This document shows, piece after piece, positions 7,875-14,989 of a stretch of 64,000 nt of DNA (positions within the stretch are counted from its first letter, which is position 1; each line of letters opens with the position of its first letter). The DNA is from Armatimonas rosea (GTDB lineage: Bacteria > Armatimonadota > Armatimonadia > Armatimonadales > Armatimonadaceae). A program made the translations under genes and the position numbers. The notes beneath the pieces are model-generated. The model had not been told where the DNA came from. It was given only the letters and a program-made list of their open reading frames with translations, and made no database searches. The stretch is from assembly GCF_014202505.1 (NCBI RefSeq), contig NZ_JACHGW010000001.1, positions 372,001 to 436,000 of the forward strand. The letters are read 5' to 3'.

Positions 7875-8872
7875 AGACCGCCTCCTTCGAGCCCGGCGGT
7901 TTCGTCGAAGCCGAGCATGATGTTCATATTGTGGATCGCCTGCCCCGCCGCGCCCTTGACGAGGTTGTCGATCACGGAAACGACAATGGCTTGCTCGCCC
8001 GTGCTCGCCACCGCGAGATGGCAGAAGTTCGAGCCTGCCACGTCCTTGGTCGAGGGCCAGTCGCCCGGCTCCCGCACGACCACAAACGGCGCGTCGGCAT
8101 AGAACTGCTTCAGTGTCTCGGTGAGCTCGGCGGCACTGGCGTTGGTGGAGCCGTAGCACGTCGCCAAAATTCCGCGGGTCATGGGCACCAGATGCGGCGT
8201 GAAGAGCACGCTCGCTCCGATATTCTGCGCGATCTCGGGCGTGTGTCGGTGGCCGCCACCCACGGCGTAGGGCCGGACGGTCTCGTTCATCTCGGCGTAG
8301 CGGTAGATCGTGTCAGACTTGGAGCGGCCTGCGCCACTCACCCCGGACTTGGCGTCGATGATAATTCCTGACAGCCCGTGATGCTTGACCAGCGGCGCGA
8401 GCGCGAGGCTACTGGCTGTGACATAGCACCCCGGATTGGCAATGAGTCGCGCACTGGCGATCTTCTCTTTTCCGACTAGCTCGGGCATTCCGTAGACGGC
8501 TTGCGCCAGGAGCTCCGGGGCGGCGGGGGGCATCTTGTAGAACTTTTCCCAGGCCGCCGTATCCGTCAGCCGGAAGTCTGCAGACAGGTCGATCACGCGC
8601 TTGCCTGCCGCCAGAAGCGCCCCGGCGACCGTCATGGCGTAGCCGTTTTCTTGGGCCAGAAAGACTACGTCTGCCGTAATCTCCCCGCCTTTTTTCTCGC
8701 AGATCAGCGCACCCAGCTTGGTTCCCGCAAGCCCCGGAAACGCGCTGGCGAGGGGCTTGCCTGCCGAGCTATCGGAGATCACTTGTGTCACCTCGACACC
8801 GGGATGCCGCGCGAGGAGCCGCGCCAGCTCCCCGCCGCCGTATCCTGTCACACCAACGATTGCTACTGTCAT
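7865..8872 (-). CDS. argC: N-acetyl-gamma-glutamyl-phosphate reductase
   Basis: ArgC reduces N-acetylglutamyl phosphate to the semialdehyde with NADPH, the third step to arginine. The 335-residue product begins MTVAIVGVTGYGGGELARLL (Rossmann glycine motif, 7-14) and has the active-site Cys149 in NPGCYVTAS, plus HRHTPEIAQNIG and HLVPMTRGI typical of the family. It is the first structural gene of argC-argJ and lies about 185 bases downstream of the leader terminator, with a palindromic element between, so it should be controlled by the attenuator at 9058-9247. Confidence 0.96.
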   Translation of the reverse strand: MTVAIVGVTGYGGGELARLLARHPGVEVTQVISDSSAGKPLASAFPGLAGTKLGALICEKKGGEITADVVFLAQENGYAMTVAGALLAAGKRVIDLSADFRLTDTAAWEKFYKMPPAAPELLAQAVYGMPELVGKEKIASARLIANPGCYVTASSLALAPLVKHHGLSGIIIDAKSGVSGAGRSKSDTIYRYAEMNETVRPYAVGGGHRHTPEIAQNIGASVLFTPHLVPMTRGILATCYGSTNASAAELTETLKQFYADAPFVVVREPGDWPSTKDVAGSNFCHLAVASTGEQAIVVSVIDNLVKGAAGQAIHNMNIMLGFDETAGLEGGGLWP

Positions 8873-8885
8873 ACTTTCCTCACTT

Positions 8886-9052
8886 CCTGCCCGTTGGAGG
8901 GGCGGGACTGCAGAGCGTCGCAGGCTCCGCTACAAAGGCCGTTCCGGCCATATAAATTCCGTATGCCCGGAACGGGCTTTGTAGCCATAGGCTCTCCAGC
9001 CTCCCCCCTCTAACGGGGGAGGGCTCCCGTCCGGCCGTTCTAATCGGCTGGA
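8886..9052. repeat. composite palindromic element between arg leader and argC
   Basis: The stretch holds CCCGTTGGAGGGGCGGG, an inner hairpin GGCCGTTCCGGCCAT...GCCCGGAACGGGC, CTTTGTAGCCATAGGCTCTCCAG, then CCCCCTCTAACGGGGGAGGG and GGCCGTTCTAATCGGC. The inner core AAAGGCC-TTCCGGCCAT and the GTAGCCATAGGCTCTCCAG part recur at 27535-27668. Boundaries are approximate. No gene is visible in it. Confidence 0.7.
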
Positions 9053-9057
9053 CAAAC

Positions 9058-9088
9058 AAAAAAGGCCGCCAGGGTTTCCCCTGCGGCC
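9058..9088 (-). terminator. intrinsic terminator of the arginine leader
   Basis: On the minus strand the arm GGCCGCAGGG (9088-9079), a GAAA loop and the arm CCCTGGCGGCC form a 10-bp hairpin with one bulged base, followed at once by six T. It sits between the leader peptide and argC, as expected for an attenuator. Confidence 0.85.
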
Positions 9089-9181
9089 ACGCCAAACACA
9101 ATTTATTGATGCACTCTCCACACGTAGCCGCTCCCCAGAAAGGTCACTCCCTTCCGGTCACGGTTCGCGTTTTTGAAGCGC

Positions 9182-9241
9182 CTAGCCCGTGACCTCGGAG
9201 GGACGACGGACGCGGCGACGGCTGATCTGAGTTTTTTGCAT
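9182..9241 (-). CDS. arginine-rich leader peptide (19 aa)
   Basis: Minus-strand ATG at 9241 to TAG at 9182-9184 encodes MQKTQISRRRVRRPSEVTG. Five of residues 8-13 are Arg, read by codons CGT, CGC, CGC, CGT and CGT. No Shine-Dalgarno sequence is seen; the start is only about 6 bases from the predicted transcription start, so initiation would be nearly leaderless. It is located upstream of argC and argJ, and the stop codon overlaps the first leader hairpin. Chance occurrence of a short Arg run in GC-rich DNA is the main alternative, but promoter, hairpins and terminator around it argue against that. Confidence 0.7.
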   Translation of the reverse strand: MQKTQISRRRVRRPSEVTG

Positions 9242-9254
9242 CGCTTAGGTCAAA

Positions 9255-9283
9255 AGTATAGGCCAAAGAAAATCGGCTGTCAA
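9255..9283 (-). promoter_or_regulatory. sigma70-type promoter for the arg leader and argCJ
   Basis: On the minus strand TTGACA (9283-9278) and TATACT (9260-9255) are separated by exactly 17 bases. This is the best consensus promoter in the window. Start of transcription is expected near 9247, just ahead of the leader ATG at 9241. Confidence 0.85.
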
Positions 9284-9297
9284 GTCTTTGGGCTCGC

Positions 9298-9456
9298 CCC
9301 TATTTAGACCGCCCCCGTTGGAGGGGGGCGTCTTACTGTCCTCGTTCCTCGGACACAAAGGCCTTCGGCCATACCAAATTATGGGCAGAGCCCTTCGTAT
9401 CGGAGCCTGCGACGATAGCAAGACGCCCCCCTCCAACGGGGGCGACTAAATAGGGA
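9298..9456. repeat. palindromic element, family B, copy 1
   Basis: CCCTATTTAG at the left edge and its complement at the right enclose long arms, CGCCCCCGTTGGAGGGGGG at 9310 and the complement near 9445. The core has TCCTCGTTCCTCGGACACAAAGGCC-like sequence split over 9339-9363, then AATTATGGG and TCGGAGCCTGCGACGA. The element abuts the 3' end of the S41 protease gene and lies behind the arg promoter. Confidence 0.9.
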
Positions 9457-9465
9457 CGGTCTAAC

Positions 9466-10689
9466 CTACTTAATCGCCTTCAGGGCGCTCTCTAGGACCG
9501 GGTCGCTCTCCTCGGTGACGGGCGCTTCAACCGCAACATCGGGCTTGAGGGGGTTCTTCTCCAGACGCATCCCACCCGGCGAGACATAGTCCGAGAGGGG
9601 GACCTGCACCTCGAAGCCGTCGGTGCTGACAAGGGGAATAAAGAGCGAGACCAAGACAGCCCCCGCGGACTGCTTGCCGATCAGCACGGCACCCCGTTGC
9701 TCCTTGAGAACCGCGCTGGTGATCTCCGAGGCGCTAGCCGAGCCACGGTCTAGCAGGATGGCGAGCTTGCCCAGAAACGGCTGCTGGGTCATCTTCACGG
9801 TCTTGCTGGTGGGGCCACACCACTTGGCGATCGCCACCATGTCCTTGCTATCGCCGCCGGTGTCTTGGACATAGCGCTCGGTGATGCGGCGGTCCACATT
9901 GGTGCCAATGGGGGTTCCCGGCTGGCTTAGGAGCGAGAGCAGGTGCTGGCAGTTGCGCACAAAGCCGCCGCCATTGCTCCGCAGGTCCAGCACCAGCGCC
10001 TTGGCCTTCTTCTGGTTCACCTCCGCGACAAAGCCCTCGATCTGCTTGGCGTCGTAGGTGCGGGAGAACGAGGGAATGCGCAGGACCGCGGTGTCTTTGT
10101 TGGTCCAGGTAAGCGTGTTGGGGCGGTCGGTGGAGTAGGACTTCTTGGCCAGCAGGAAGTGCTTGATGGTGCCCGTGCTCTTGCGCTTGACCGTCAGAGC
10201 GGTGGTGTCGCGGTCGGCGGGGATGGGGTAGGTGGTGGGCTTGTCCATGCCCTCGACCTGGAGGATCTCGTCGCCGGCCTCGATCCCGAGCTGCGCGGCG
10301 GGGCTCTTGGGGGCGATCGCGGTTACCACGAGGCCGCTCTCGCTCTTCTGGGTCGCCATCCCAAAGCCCTGCGAGACTCCGGTGACCCGGGCCTTGGCGC
10401 TCTGCGGAGAGAAGAGGCGGATGTGGCTGATGCCAAAGTCACGGAGGGCACTATTGACGGTATTGACAAACGTGGGGATATCTTCTGCCTTGTCGACCTC
10501 GGACTGGCGCTTGGCGAGAAAGCTGGGCCACTGGGCAAAGTCGACTCCCGGGACAAAGGCCTGGCGCTGGATCGTGTTCTGCATGCTGAGCAGGACCTTG
10601 TCCTTGGCCTCCGAAGAGATCGCCTGCGCAAGTGCGCCCGGAAGCGCGGCAAAGAAAACACCAACCGTCAAAAGTGCACGAAGTCGCAT
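9466..10689 (-). CDS. S41-family peptidase with PDZ domain, secreted
   Basis: The 407-residue product has a signal peptide (MRLRALLTVGVFFAALPGALAQ), a PDZ domain near 100-150 (GFGMATQKSESGLVV, SPAAQLGIEAGDEILQVEG) and a tail-specific-protease core with VLDLRSNGGG, ILLDRGSASASEI (nucleophile Ser in GSASASE) and a following LIGKQSAGAVLVS. In CtpA/Tsp enzymes the last motif carries the catalytic Lys (FGKG); here that position reads as Ala, so the enzyme may belong to the S41 branch that does not use Lys, or may be impaired. It probably acts outside the inner membrane. It starts directly at the end of the channel gene upstream. Confidence 0.88.
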   Translation of the reverse strand: MRLRALLTVGVFFAALPGALAQAISSEAKDKVLLSMQNTIQRQAFVPGVDFAQWPSFLAKRQSEVDKAEDIPTFVNTVNSALRDFGISHIRLFSPQSAKARVTGVSQGFGMATQKSESGLVVTAIAPKSPAAQLGIEAGDEILQVEGMDKPTTYPIPADRDTTALTVKRKSTGTIKHFLLAKKSYSTDRPNTLTWTNKDTAVLRIPSFSRTYDAKQIEGFVAEVNQKKAKALVLDLRSNGGGFVRNCQHLLSLLSQPGTPIGTNVDRRITERYVQDTGGDSKDMVAIAKWCGPTSKTVKMTQQPFLGKLAILLDRGSASASEITSAVLKEQRGAVLIGKQSAGAVLVSLFIPLVSTDGFEVQVPLSDYVSPGGMRLEKNPLKPDVAVEAPVTEESDPVLESALKAIK

Positions 10690-11973
10690 CTAAGTACTTC
10701 CTTCCAGAGTAGTCTCTGAAACAACACCCGCTGTTTTTGGGTGCAAGGCGGCCTCCACAAAGATAGGGGCCGCGATCTCCGCTGAGGAAAGCAGCGTATA
10801 GTTCTGTGAGACGCGGTGGATTCGCCGCGCCAGGTCTGGATCAAAACACCGCAGCACCAGAGAGAGCGGCTGCTCGGGGCGAAGCTCCTCTACCAGAGCC
10901 TGCGCCGTGAGCCCGATCTCCAGGTTGAGCGCATCACTGGACGTGGAGGCTACCACCGCCCGCGCCCGCCGTATCCCCGCCCGAAGGAGAGTCTCGGGGC
11001 GGGTGGCGTCTCCCAGCAGTGTGGGAAGCCTTCCCGCCAGATCCCGAAAGAAATCGTCGTCGGGTGTCTTGTCCACTACCACTACTTGCAGGTTTCGTGC
11101 CCGAAGGTGCCGCGCGATAGCAAATCCCACACTTCCCAGCCCACAGACAATCACATGCCCTCGAAAACGCCGGGCGGTGCGCTCCGCACGGGCCTGCTGC
11201 GCCGCCCCGGAGAGGATGTAGTTGGTCAGCAGCGACGAGAGCGTGGCCAGGAGCAAGACCCCACCAAACATGAGGAGCATCCCAAAGAGCTTCACGGGAG
11301 CCGGGGCACTCTGGAGGTTGAAGTCCCCAAAGCCCACGGTCGTTAGGATCGTCATCGTGAAGTACGCCGCGTCCAGGTAGCCCAGGTTCAGGTTCTTGTG
11401 AAAGACCAAGACTCCCCCCAGAAACAAGAGCACCAGCAGCAGCAGGAGCTGTGTCAGGTCCGGGCGGTAGGGGCGACGTCCCCGGCGGAGTGGGGCGAGG
11501 CGCTTCCGGGAGTGGGGGCGCTCCGGGACGGGTGCGAGCGCGGCCTCGGCGAAGTGTGGCGCAGCGAGGATAGGGGGCACGAGGACATGGTTCAGGTCGA
11601 AGTCCTGCTGGAGCCGCTCCCCCAAGCGCTCGTCGGAGTGGCGCATGACGATACAGAGGGTGGGGTGCTGCCCGCGCACATCCAGCGCGGTCTCCAGGTT
11701 CGCCAGGTCGTCCGAGGTGGCTAGGATCAGGGCGCGGGCGGTCTCTAGGCGGGCGGCCTCGCGGGTATCGGGGAAGCGAAAGTCGCCCGTCAGGAGCTGC
11801 GCCCCCAGGTCCAGGGCCGCCACCCGCCGGTCCTCGCGTGTCTCGGGGCTCGTGATCGCCACCACCGCCACCCCCTGTTCCCGCAGGAGCGAGACGATCC
11901 GTAGGCCAAAGCGTCCCAGGCCGCAGACCACCACATGATCGGAGAGCTCAGGAGCACTAAACGGGAGGGGCAT
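10690..11973 (-). CDS. RCK - two-TM pore - RCK potassium channel-like protein
   Basis: The 427-residue product has an amino-terminal TrkA-N/RCK domain (HVVVCGLGRFGLRIVSLL, 13-30), then TM1 (LLLLLVLLFLGGVLVF), a pore loop with the K+ selectivity filter TTVGFGD, TM2 (LFGMLLMFGGVLLLATLSS) and a second RCK domain (HVIVCGLGSVGFAIARHL). Such channels move K+ across the inner membrane, gated by nucleotides or ions bound to RCK domains. RCK on both sides of one pore is uncommon compared with pore-RCK. The start is leaderless-type, with TATAAT 5 bases upstream. It ends exactly where the S41 protease starts. Confidence 0.9.
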   Translation of the reverse strand: MPLPFSAPELSDHVVVCGLGRFGLRIVSLLREQGVAVVAITSPETREDRRVAALDLGAQLLTGDFRFPDTREAARLETARALILATSDDLANLETALDVRGQHPTLCIVMRHSDERLGERLQQDFDLNHVLVPPILAAPHFAEAALAPVPERPHSRKRLAPLRRGRRPYRPDLTQLLLLLVLLFLGGVLVFHKNLNLGYLDAAYFTMTILTTVGFGDFNLQSAPAPVKLFGMLLMFGGVLLLATLSSLLTNYILSGAAQQARAERTARRFRGHVIVCGLGSVGFAIARHLRARNLQVVVVDKTPDDDFFRDLAGRLPTLLGDATRPETLLRAGIRRARAVVASTSSDALNLEIGLTAQALVEELRPEQPLSLVLRCFDPDLARRIHRVSQNYTLLSSAEIAAPIFVEAALHPKTAGVVSETTLEGST

Positions 11974-11978
11974 ACCGT

Positions 11979-11984
11979 ATTATA
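11979..11984 (-). promoter_or_regulatory. -10 element TATAAT of the RCK channel gene
   Basis: TATAAT is followed by ACGGT and then the ATG at 11973. A 5-base gap leaves no room for a ribosome-binding site after the transcription start. Confidence 0.7.
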
Positions 11985-12092
11985 ACCAGTCTCGGAGACG
12001 GCGCGCGGAAAATCTCCCTTGTGTTTGCTCCCTGTGATACCAAGAATATAGCCCAGATGTAATGCAGAGATCTTTGGGGAGCGTGTTGAGTC

Positions 12093-12593
12093 TTGGATAA
12101 GAAGCGTATCGCGTTTGGGTGGAGTGGCACTCTGGTGCCTGAGGTAGGGGAGTTTTTCTGTGAGGAGCCCCAGGGGCTGGGGGCATTGTTTTTTCAGCCG
12201 CGACTTCGCGTCGGGACCCTGGAGCTGCTACGGGCACTCCAGAGCGAGGGCTGGGAGATCTGGATCTACACGCTGAGCCACCTGCCTCAGAGCCGGATCG
12301 CCCTTTACTTTCGGCTCAATGGGATTCGCCTGGGCGGAGTCATCACGGCGCAGGAGCACGGTAGCGCTCATCGTGCGGGGCGGGCACCGAGCCGGAGCCA
12401 GAAGCATGGTCCTGCCTTTGGTCTCACGCTCATTGCCGATGACAAGCTAGGGACGCGTCAGGCGGGCCTGCGGCACGGCTTTGAGACGATCTTGGTGACC
12501 AACTGCCACAAGGACTGGACCGGCCCGATTCTTAGCCACTGTCGTAGCCTCGCGCGGCAGCAAGAGCCAGAGGCTCTGGCGCTTGCTGCCTGA
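12093..12593 (+). CDS. HAD-like protein with degenerate catalytic motif I
   Basis: A 166-residue product from a TTG start (MDKKRIAFGWSGTLVPEVGEF). The layout is that of a small HAD phosphatase: motif I, motif II (IWIYTLSHL), a Lys near QKHGPAFG, motif IV (LIADDKLG). Motif I, normally DxDGT, reads GWSGT, so both the nucleophile and the acid/base Asp are missing while the motif IV Asp pair remains. It is therefore unlikely to be a phosphatase and may bind a ligand or partner. The start has only a weak GGGGAG upstream and is uncertain. It stands alone between divergent and convergent neighbours. Confidence 0.65.
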   Translation: MDKKRIAFGWSGTLVPEVGEFFCEEPQGLGALFFQPRLRVGTLELLRALQSEGWEIWIYTLSHLPQSRIALYFRLNGIRLGGVITAQEHGSAHRAGRAPSRSQKHGPAFGLTLIADDKLGTRQAGLRHGFETILVTNCHKDWTGPILSHCRSLARQQEPEALALAA

Positions 12594-12598
12594 GGGGG

Positions 12599-13045
12599 CT
12601 ACTCCCCGTGGCGCTTGTGGAACTCTTCTAGCCGCCGGACGGTCTGCACCGACTGGCGGCGGCGCTGGCAGGCCTGCTCTAGCTTCATGACCAGCAGCTC
12701 GAAGACATCCACGCCGGGCATGTTCTTCTCGATGTAGTCGTAGGCACCGCGCCGCATGCACTCGACCGCGTTGGCGACATTCCCGTAGGCCGTGAGCACG
12801 ATCACCTCGGTGAAGACATCCCGTGAGACGGCTCCCTCAAGAATGTGCATCCCCGAGTTGGGGTCGCCCATGTTCATGTCTGTGATCACAATATCGTAGG
12901 GGTGCTCCACGGTCTTGAGCGCGCTCAGGCCCTCCGCCTCGGAGCCCGCTGTGACAACCGCGTAGCCCTCACGCTCCAGCCGCCGGCCCAGTGCCGCCCG
13001 TACTTCGTCTTCGTCGTCTACAACCAGAACTCGAATCATCGTCAT
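12599..13045 (-). CDS. response regulator, receiver domain only
   Basis: The 148-residue product is one receiver domain: acidic pocket VVDDEDE (8-14), phospho-acceptor Asp56 in IVITDMNMG, Thr in VLTAYGN, and Lys in DYIEKNMP. About 25 charged residues follow, with no DNA-binding or enzyme domain. The start codon overlaps the kinase stop (ATGA), so the two are co-translated. It likely relays phosphate from the adjacent kinase or works by protein contact. Confidence 0.92.
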   Translation of the reverse strand: MTMIRVLVVDDEDEVRAALGRRLEREGYAVVTAGSEAEGLSALKTVEHPYDIVITDMNMGDPNSGMHILEGAVSRDVFTEVIVLTAYGNVANAVECMRRGAYDYIEKNMPGVDVFELLVMKLEQACQRRRQSVQTVRRLEEFHKRHGE

Positions 13046-14727
13046 TTTCCTCCCTTTTTCAGTGGCAGCGCGATCTCAAAGCATGCGCCCTGCCCGTGCG
13101 CGCCCGTCTCGACGATGCCGCCGTGGTGCGCCTCAATGATACCTTTTACAATTGCCAGCCCTAGCCCCATCCCCCGTGCACGTGAGGTGATAAAGGGGCG
13201 GAAGATCTTCTCTTTCTCGGGCTCCGGGACACCGGGGCCGGTGTCTCGAAACGTGAGGAGGGCATAGTCGCCTCGGGGCAGAGACATCCGGTTGGGCAGG
13301 GGCTCTCGGCGCCCGCTCTTACGGGTTGTCACGGTCAGGGTCCCTCCCCCCTGCGCCTCCATAAAGGTCACCGCATTCTCGATTAGCTCCGAGAGGGCGC
13401 GCTTGAGTTTTGCGCCATCCGCCAAGATGGGGAGTGCCTCAGGGGAGTAGAGGGCCTCTAGAACCACACTGCCGCGCTTGGGAAATGTCTCCCCCAGCGC
13501 GACTTGGGTCAGCTCATTGAGATCGCCTGGTGTTGGGGCCAAGTTCCCTGCCATCACGAAGTCCCGAAACTCGGCCAGGATCTCCTCCAACCTGTAGAGC
13601 CCTTGCTTCATTCCCTCTACCAGCGGACGAACCTCTCCGCCGTTCTGGAGCACGTATTCCAGTTCGTTGAGGTTGCCTTTAATGACAAAGACCCGGTTGC
13701 CGATGATATGACTGGACTGTGCGCTCATCTCCCCCCACGATGCCATGCGCTCGGACTGCATGAGCCGTGCAAAGAGCCGCGCGTTGTCCATCGCCGCCCC
13801 GACCTGTGCTGCAATCGTGAGCAGAGCCTCTTCCTCGACATCCGTGAAGTCATTGGGGAACCAAGGCGAGCTGGACTCCTTGCGGATCACCCGGAGTACT
13901 CCGACCGTGCCTGCCACAGACGGAATCGGGACCCCTAAAAAAGCGCGCATCTCATCGAGATCGCGCACGACCCCGCCCGTTGCCGCGACCGTCCCTGTCT
14001 GTCCCGCGCCCAGCTCGTACTCTTTTCGCGCCGGGCGGACTCCCTTGCCACGGGTCGCGGCGAGGGTGAGCTTCTGGCTCGCCTGATCCAGAAAGTAGAG
14101 CGAGCACTCCTCGGCGCGGAGTACCTGGCTCGTGATCGCCACGACCCTATCGAGCATGGCGTCCAGGTCCGGTGAGCCCGAGAGCTCCTTGCCGATCTGC
14201 ACCAGCGCCGCCTCGCGCTCCCGGAGATCGTCCATGGAGAGCCGCAGGGCCGCTAGATCGGCGACGGTCTGCACAAAGGCCTCGTGCTCCTCGGTGAAGG
14301 CCCCGATCCGATCGGACTCCAGGTTGAGCACCCCCCGCACGCGCTCGTCGCGCTCCAGCGAGAGCGGCACGGCCAGCACCGAGCGAATCCCGGGAAAGAA
14401 CGACGCGTACCCCTCGACATCGTGGGGCGCATCGGCGACCCGCACGGGAGCGCCGGTCTGTGCCACCAGCGACGTGATCGTGCTGGTGCGGTCCTTCTCC
14501 GAGAGCCGGTTCTGCCGGGCTTCGTCGGTCCAGCCCGCGCCCGCGGTCGCCAGCAAGACCAGCCCGCCCGCCTCCGCCTCGGCCAGCGCGATAAACCCAC
14601 GGGTCGCGCCGGTCGCCTTGGTTGCCTCCAGAATATAGTGCTCCAGGAGCTCGTGCGCGGTCCAGTTCGCAACGGCCGCATGGGAGAGAAGCGTGATCTG
14701 TCGCAGAGGGATGGCATCCAAGTTCAT
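13042..14727 (-). CDS. GAF-domain sensor histidine kinase
   Basis: The 561-residue soluble protein has two GAF-like domains (about 20-170 and 185-330; the second holds RAEECSLYFLDQAS and GQTGTVAATG). A dimerisation/phospho-acceptor helix follows with His in MSAQSSHIIGNRVFVIKG, then an ATPase domain (N box ELIENAVTF, G1 FRDTGPGVPEPEKEKIFRPF, G2 GMGLGLAIVKGIIEAHHGG). It phosphorylates itself and probably the receiver encoded just downstream. GAF domains bind small ligands, but the signal is not apparent. TATACT lies 8 bases before the start, and the intergenic region behind holds a large palindrome. Confidence 0.92.
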   Translation of the reverse strand: MNLDAIPLRQITLLSHAAVANWTAHELLEHYILEATKATGATRGFIALAEAEAGGLVLLATAGAGWTDEARQNRLSEKDRTSTITSLVAQTGAPVRVADAPHDVEGYASFFPGIRSVLAVPLSLERDERVRGVLNLESDRIGAFTEEHEAFVQTVADLAALRLSMDDLREREAALVQIGKELSGSPDLDAMLDRVVAITSQVLRAEECSLYFLDQASQKLTLAATRGKGVRPARKEYELGAGQTGTVAATGGVVRDLDEMRAFLGVPIPSVAGTVGVLRVIRKESSSPWFPNDFTDVEEEALLTIAAQVGAAMDNARLFARLMQSERMASWGEMSAQSSHIIGNRVFVIKGNLNELEYVLQNGGEVRPLVEGMKQGLYRLEEILAEFRDFVMAGNLAPTPGDLNELTQVALGETFPKRGSVVLEALYSPEALPILADGAKLKRALSELIENAVTFMEAQGGGTLTVTTRKSGRREPLPNRMSLPRGDYALLTFRDTGPGVPEPEKEKIFRPFITSRARGMGLGLAIVKGIIEAHHGGIVETGAHGQGACFEIALPLKKGGK

Positions 14728-14762
14728 CAGGGGGCAGTATACCCTGCAAATCCTTTGCCAGG

Positions 14763-14891
14763 GCCTGAAAGGCCCCGCCCAGGCCGCTTCGTTCGTTCCT
14801 CACGTCGCGAATCGGGCCGAGCCCGTGGCGAAAGATTCGGTGCGGGCTCGGCCCGATTCGCCGTAGGCGGCCCAGAGATGGACTTTCAGGC
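14763..14891. repeat. palindromic element with 19-bp perfect stem
   Basis: Inner arms at 14807-14825 and 14843-14861 are perfect 19-bp inverted repeats (GCGAATCGGGCCGAGCCCG) around a 17-base loop. Outer arms GCCTGAAAG and CTTTCAGGC bound the element at 14763-14771 and 14883-14891. It sits between the divergent kinase and STAND-ATPase genes. No T-run follows, so a terminator is unlikely. Confidence 0.88.
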
Positions 14892-14930
14892 CGTCGATCC
14901 GCGCACCCTGCAAACTAAACTTCCGCGTGC

Positions 14931-14936
14931 TACAAT
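14931..14936 (+). promoter_or_regulatory. -10-like TACAAT upstream of the STAND-like ATPase gene
   Basis: TACAAT lies 53 bases before the GTG start at 14990. No good -35 is seen 17 bases upstream, and the frame of the gene is closed by a TGA at 14963, so the coding start cannot be closer. Confidence 0.4.
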
Positions 14937-14989
14937 GGCGACTTGGCGCTTCTCACACTTCTTGAGGCGCGGGGCGGCGGTTCAACGAC

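Larger units (their letters stand above)
9058..9247 (-). ncRNA. candidate ribosome-mediated arginine attenuator leader
   Basis: The predicted leader RNA of about 190 bases contains: an Arg-rich leader ORF (9241-9182); a first hairpin with perfect 8-bp arms GGTCACGG (9194-9187, overlapping the last leader codons) and CCGTGACC (9163-9156); a segment GCGGCTACG (9131-9123) that can pair with CGTGGCCGC (9091-9083), which includes the 5' arm of the terminator; and the terminator itself. Terminator and the 9131/9091 pairing exclude each other. By analogy with trp and his leaders, a ribosome stalled at the Arg codons would disturb upstream structure and favour antitermination when charged tRNA-Arg is scarce. 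The coupling between first hairpin and antiterminator is inference. Confidence 0.65.

Noticed and set aside
9130-9165. CCGGAAGG segment in the arg leader considered as an SRP (4.5S) RNA tetraloop region
   Set aside because: The flanking AGCAGCC and symmetric loop of SRP RNA are missing, and the segment is explained by the leader hairpins.
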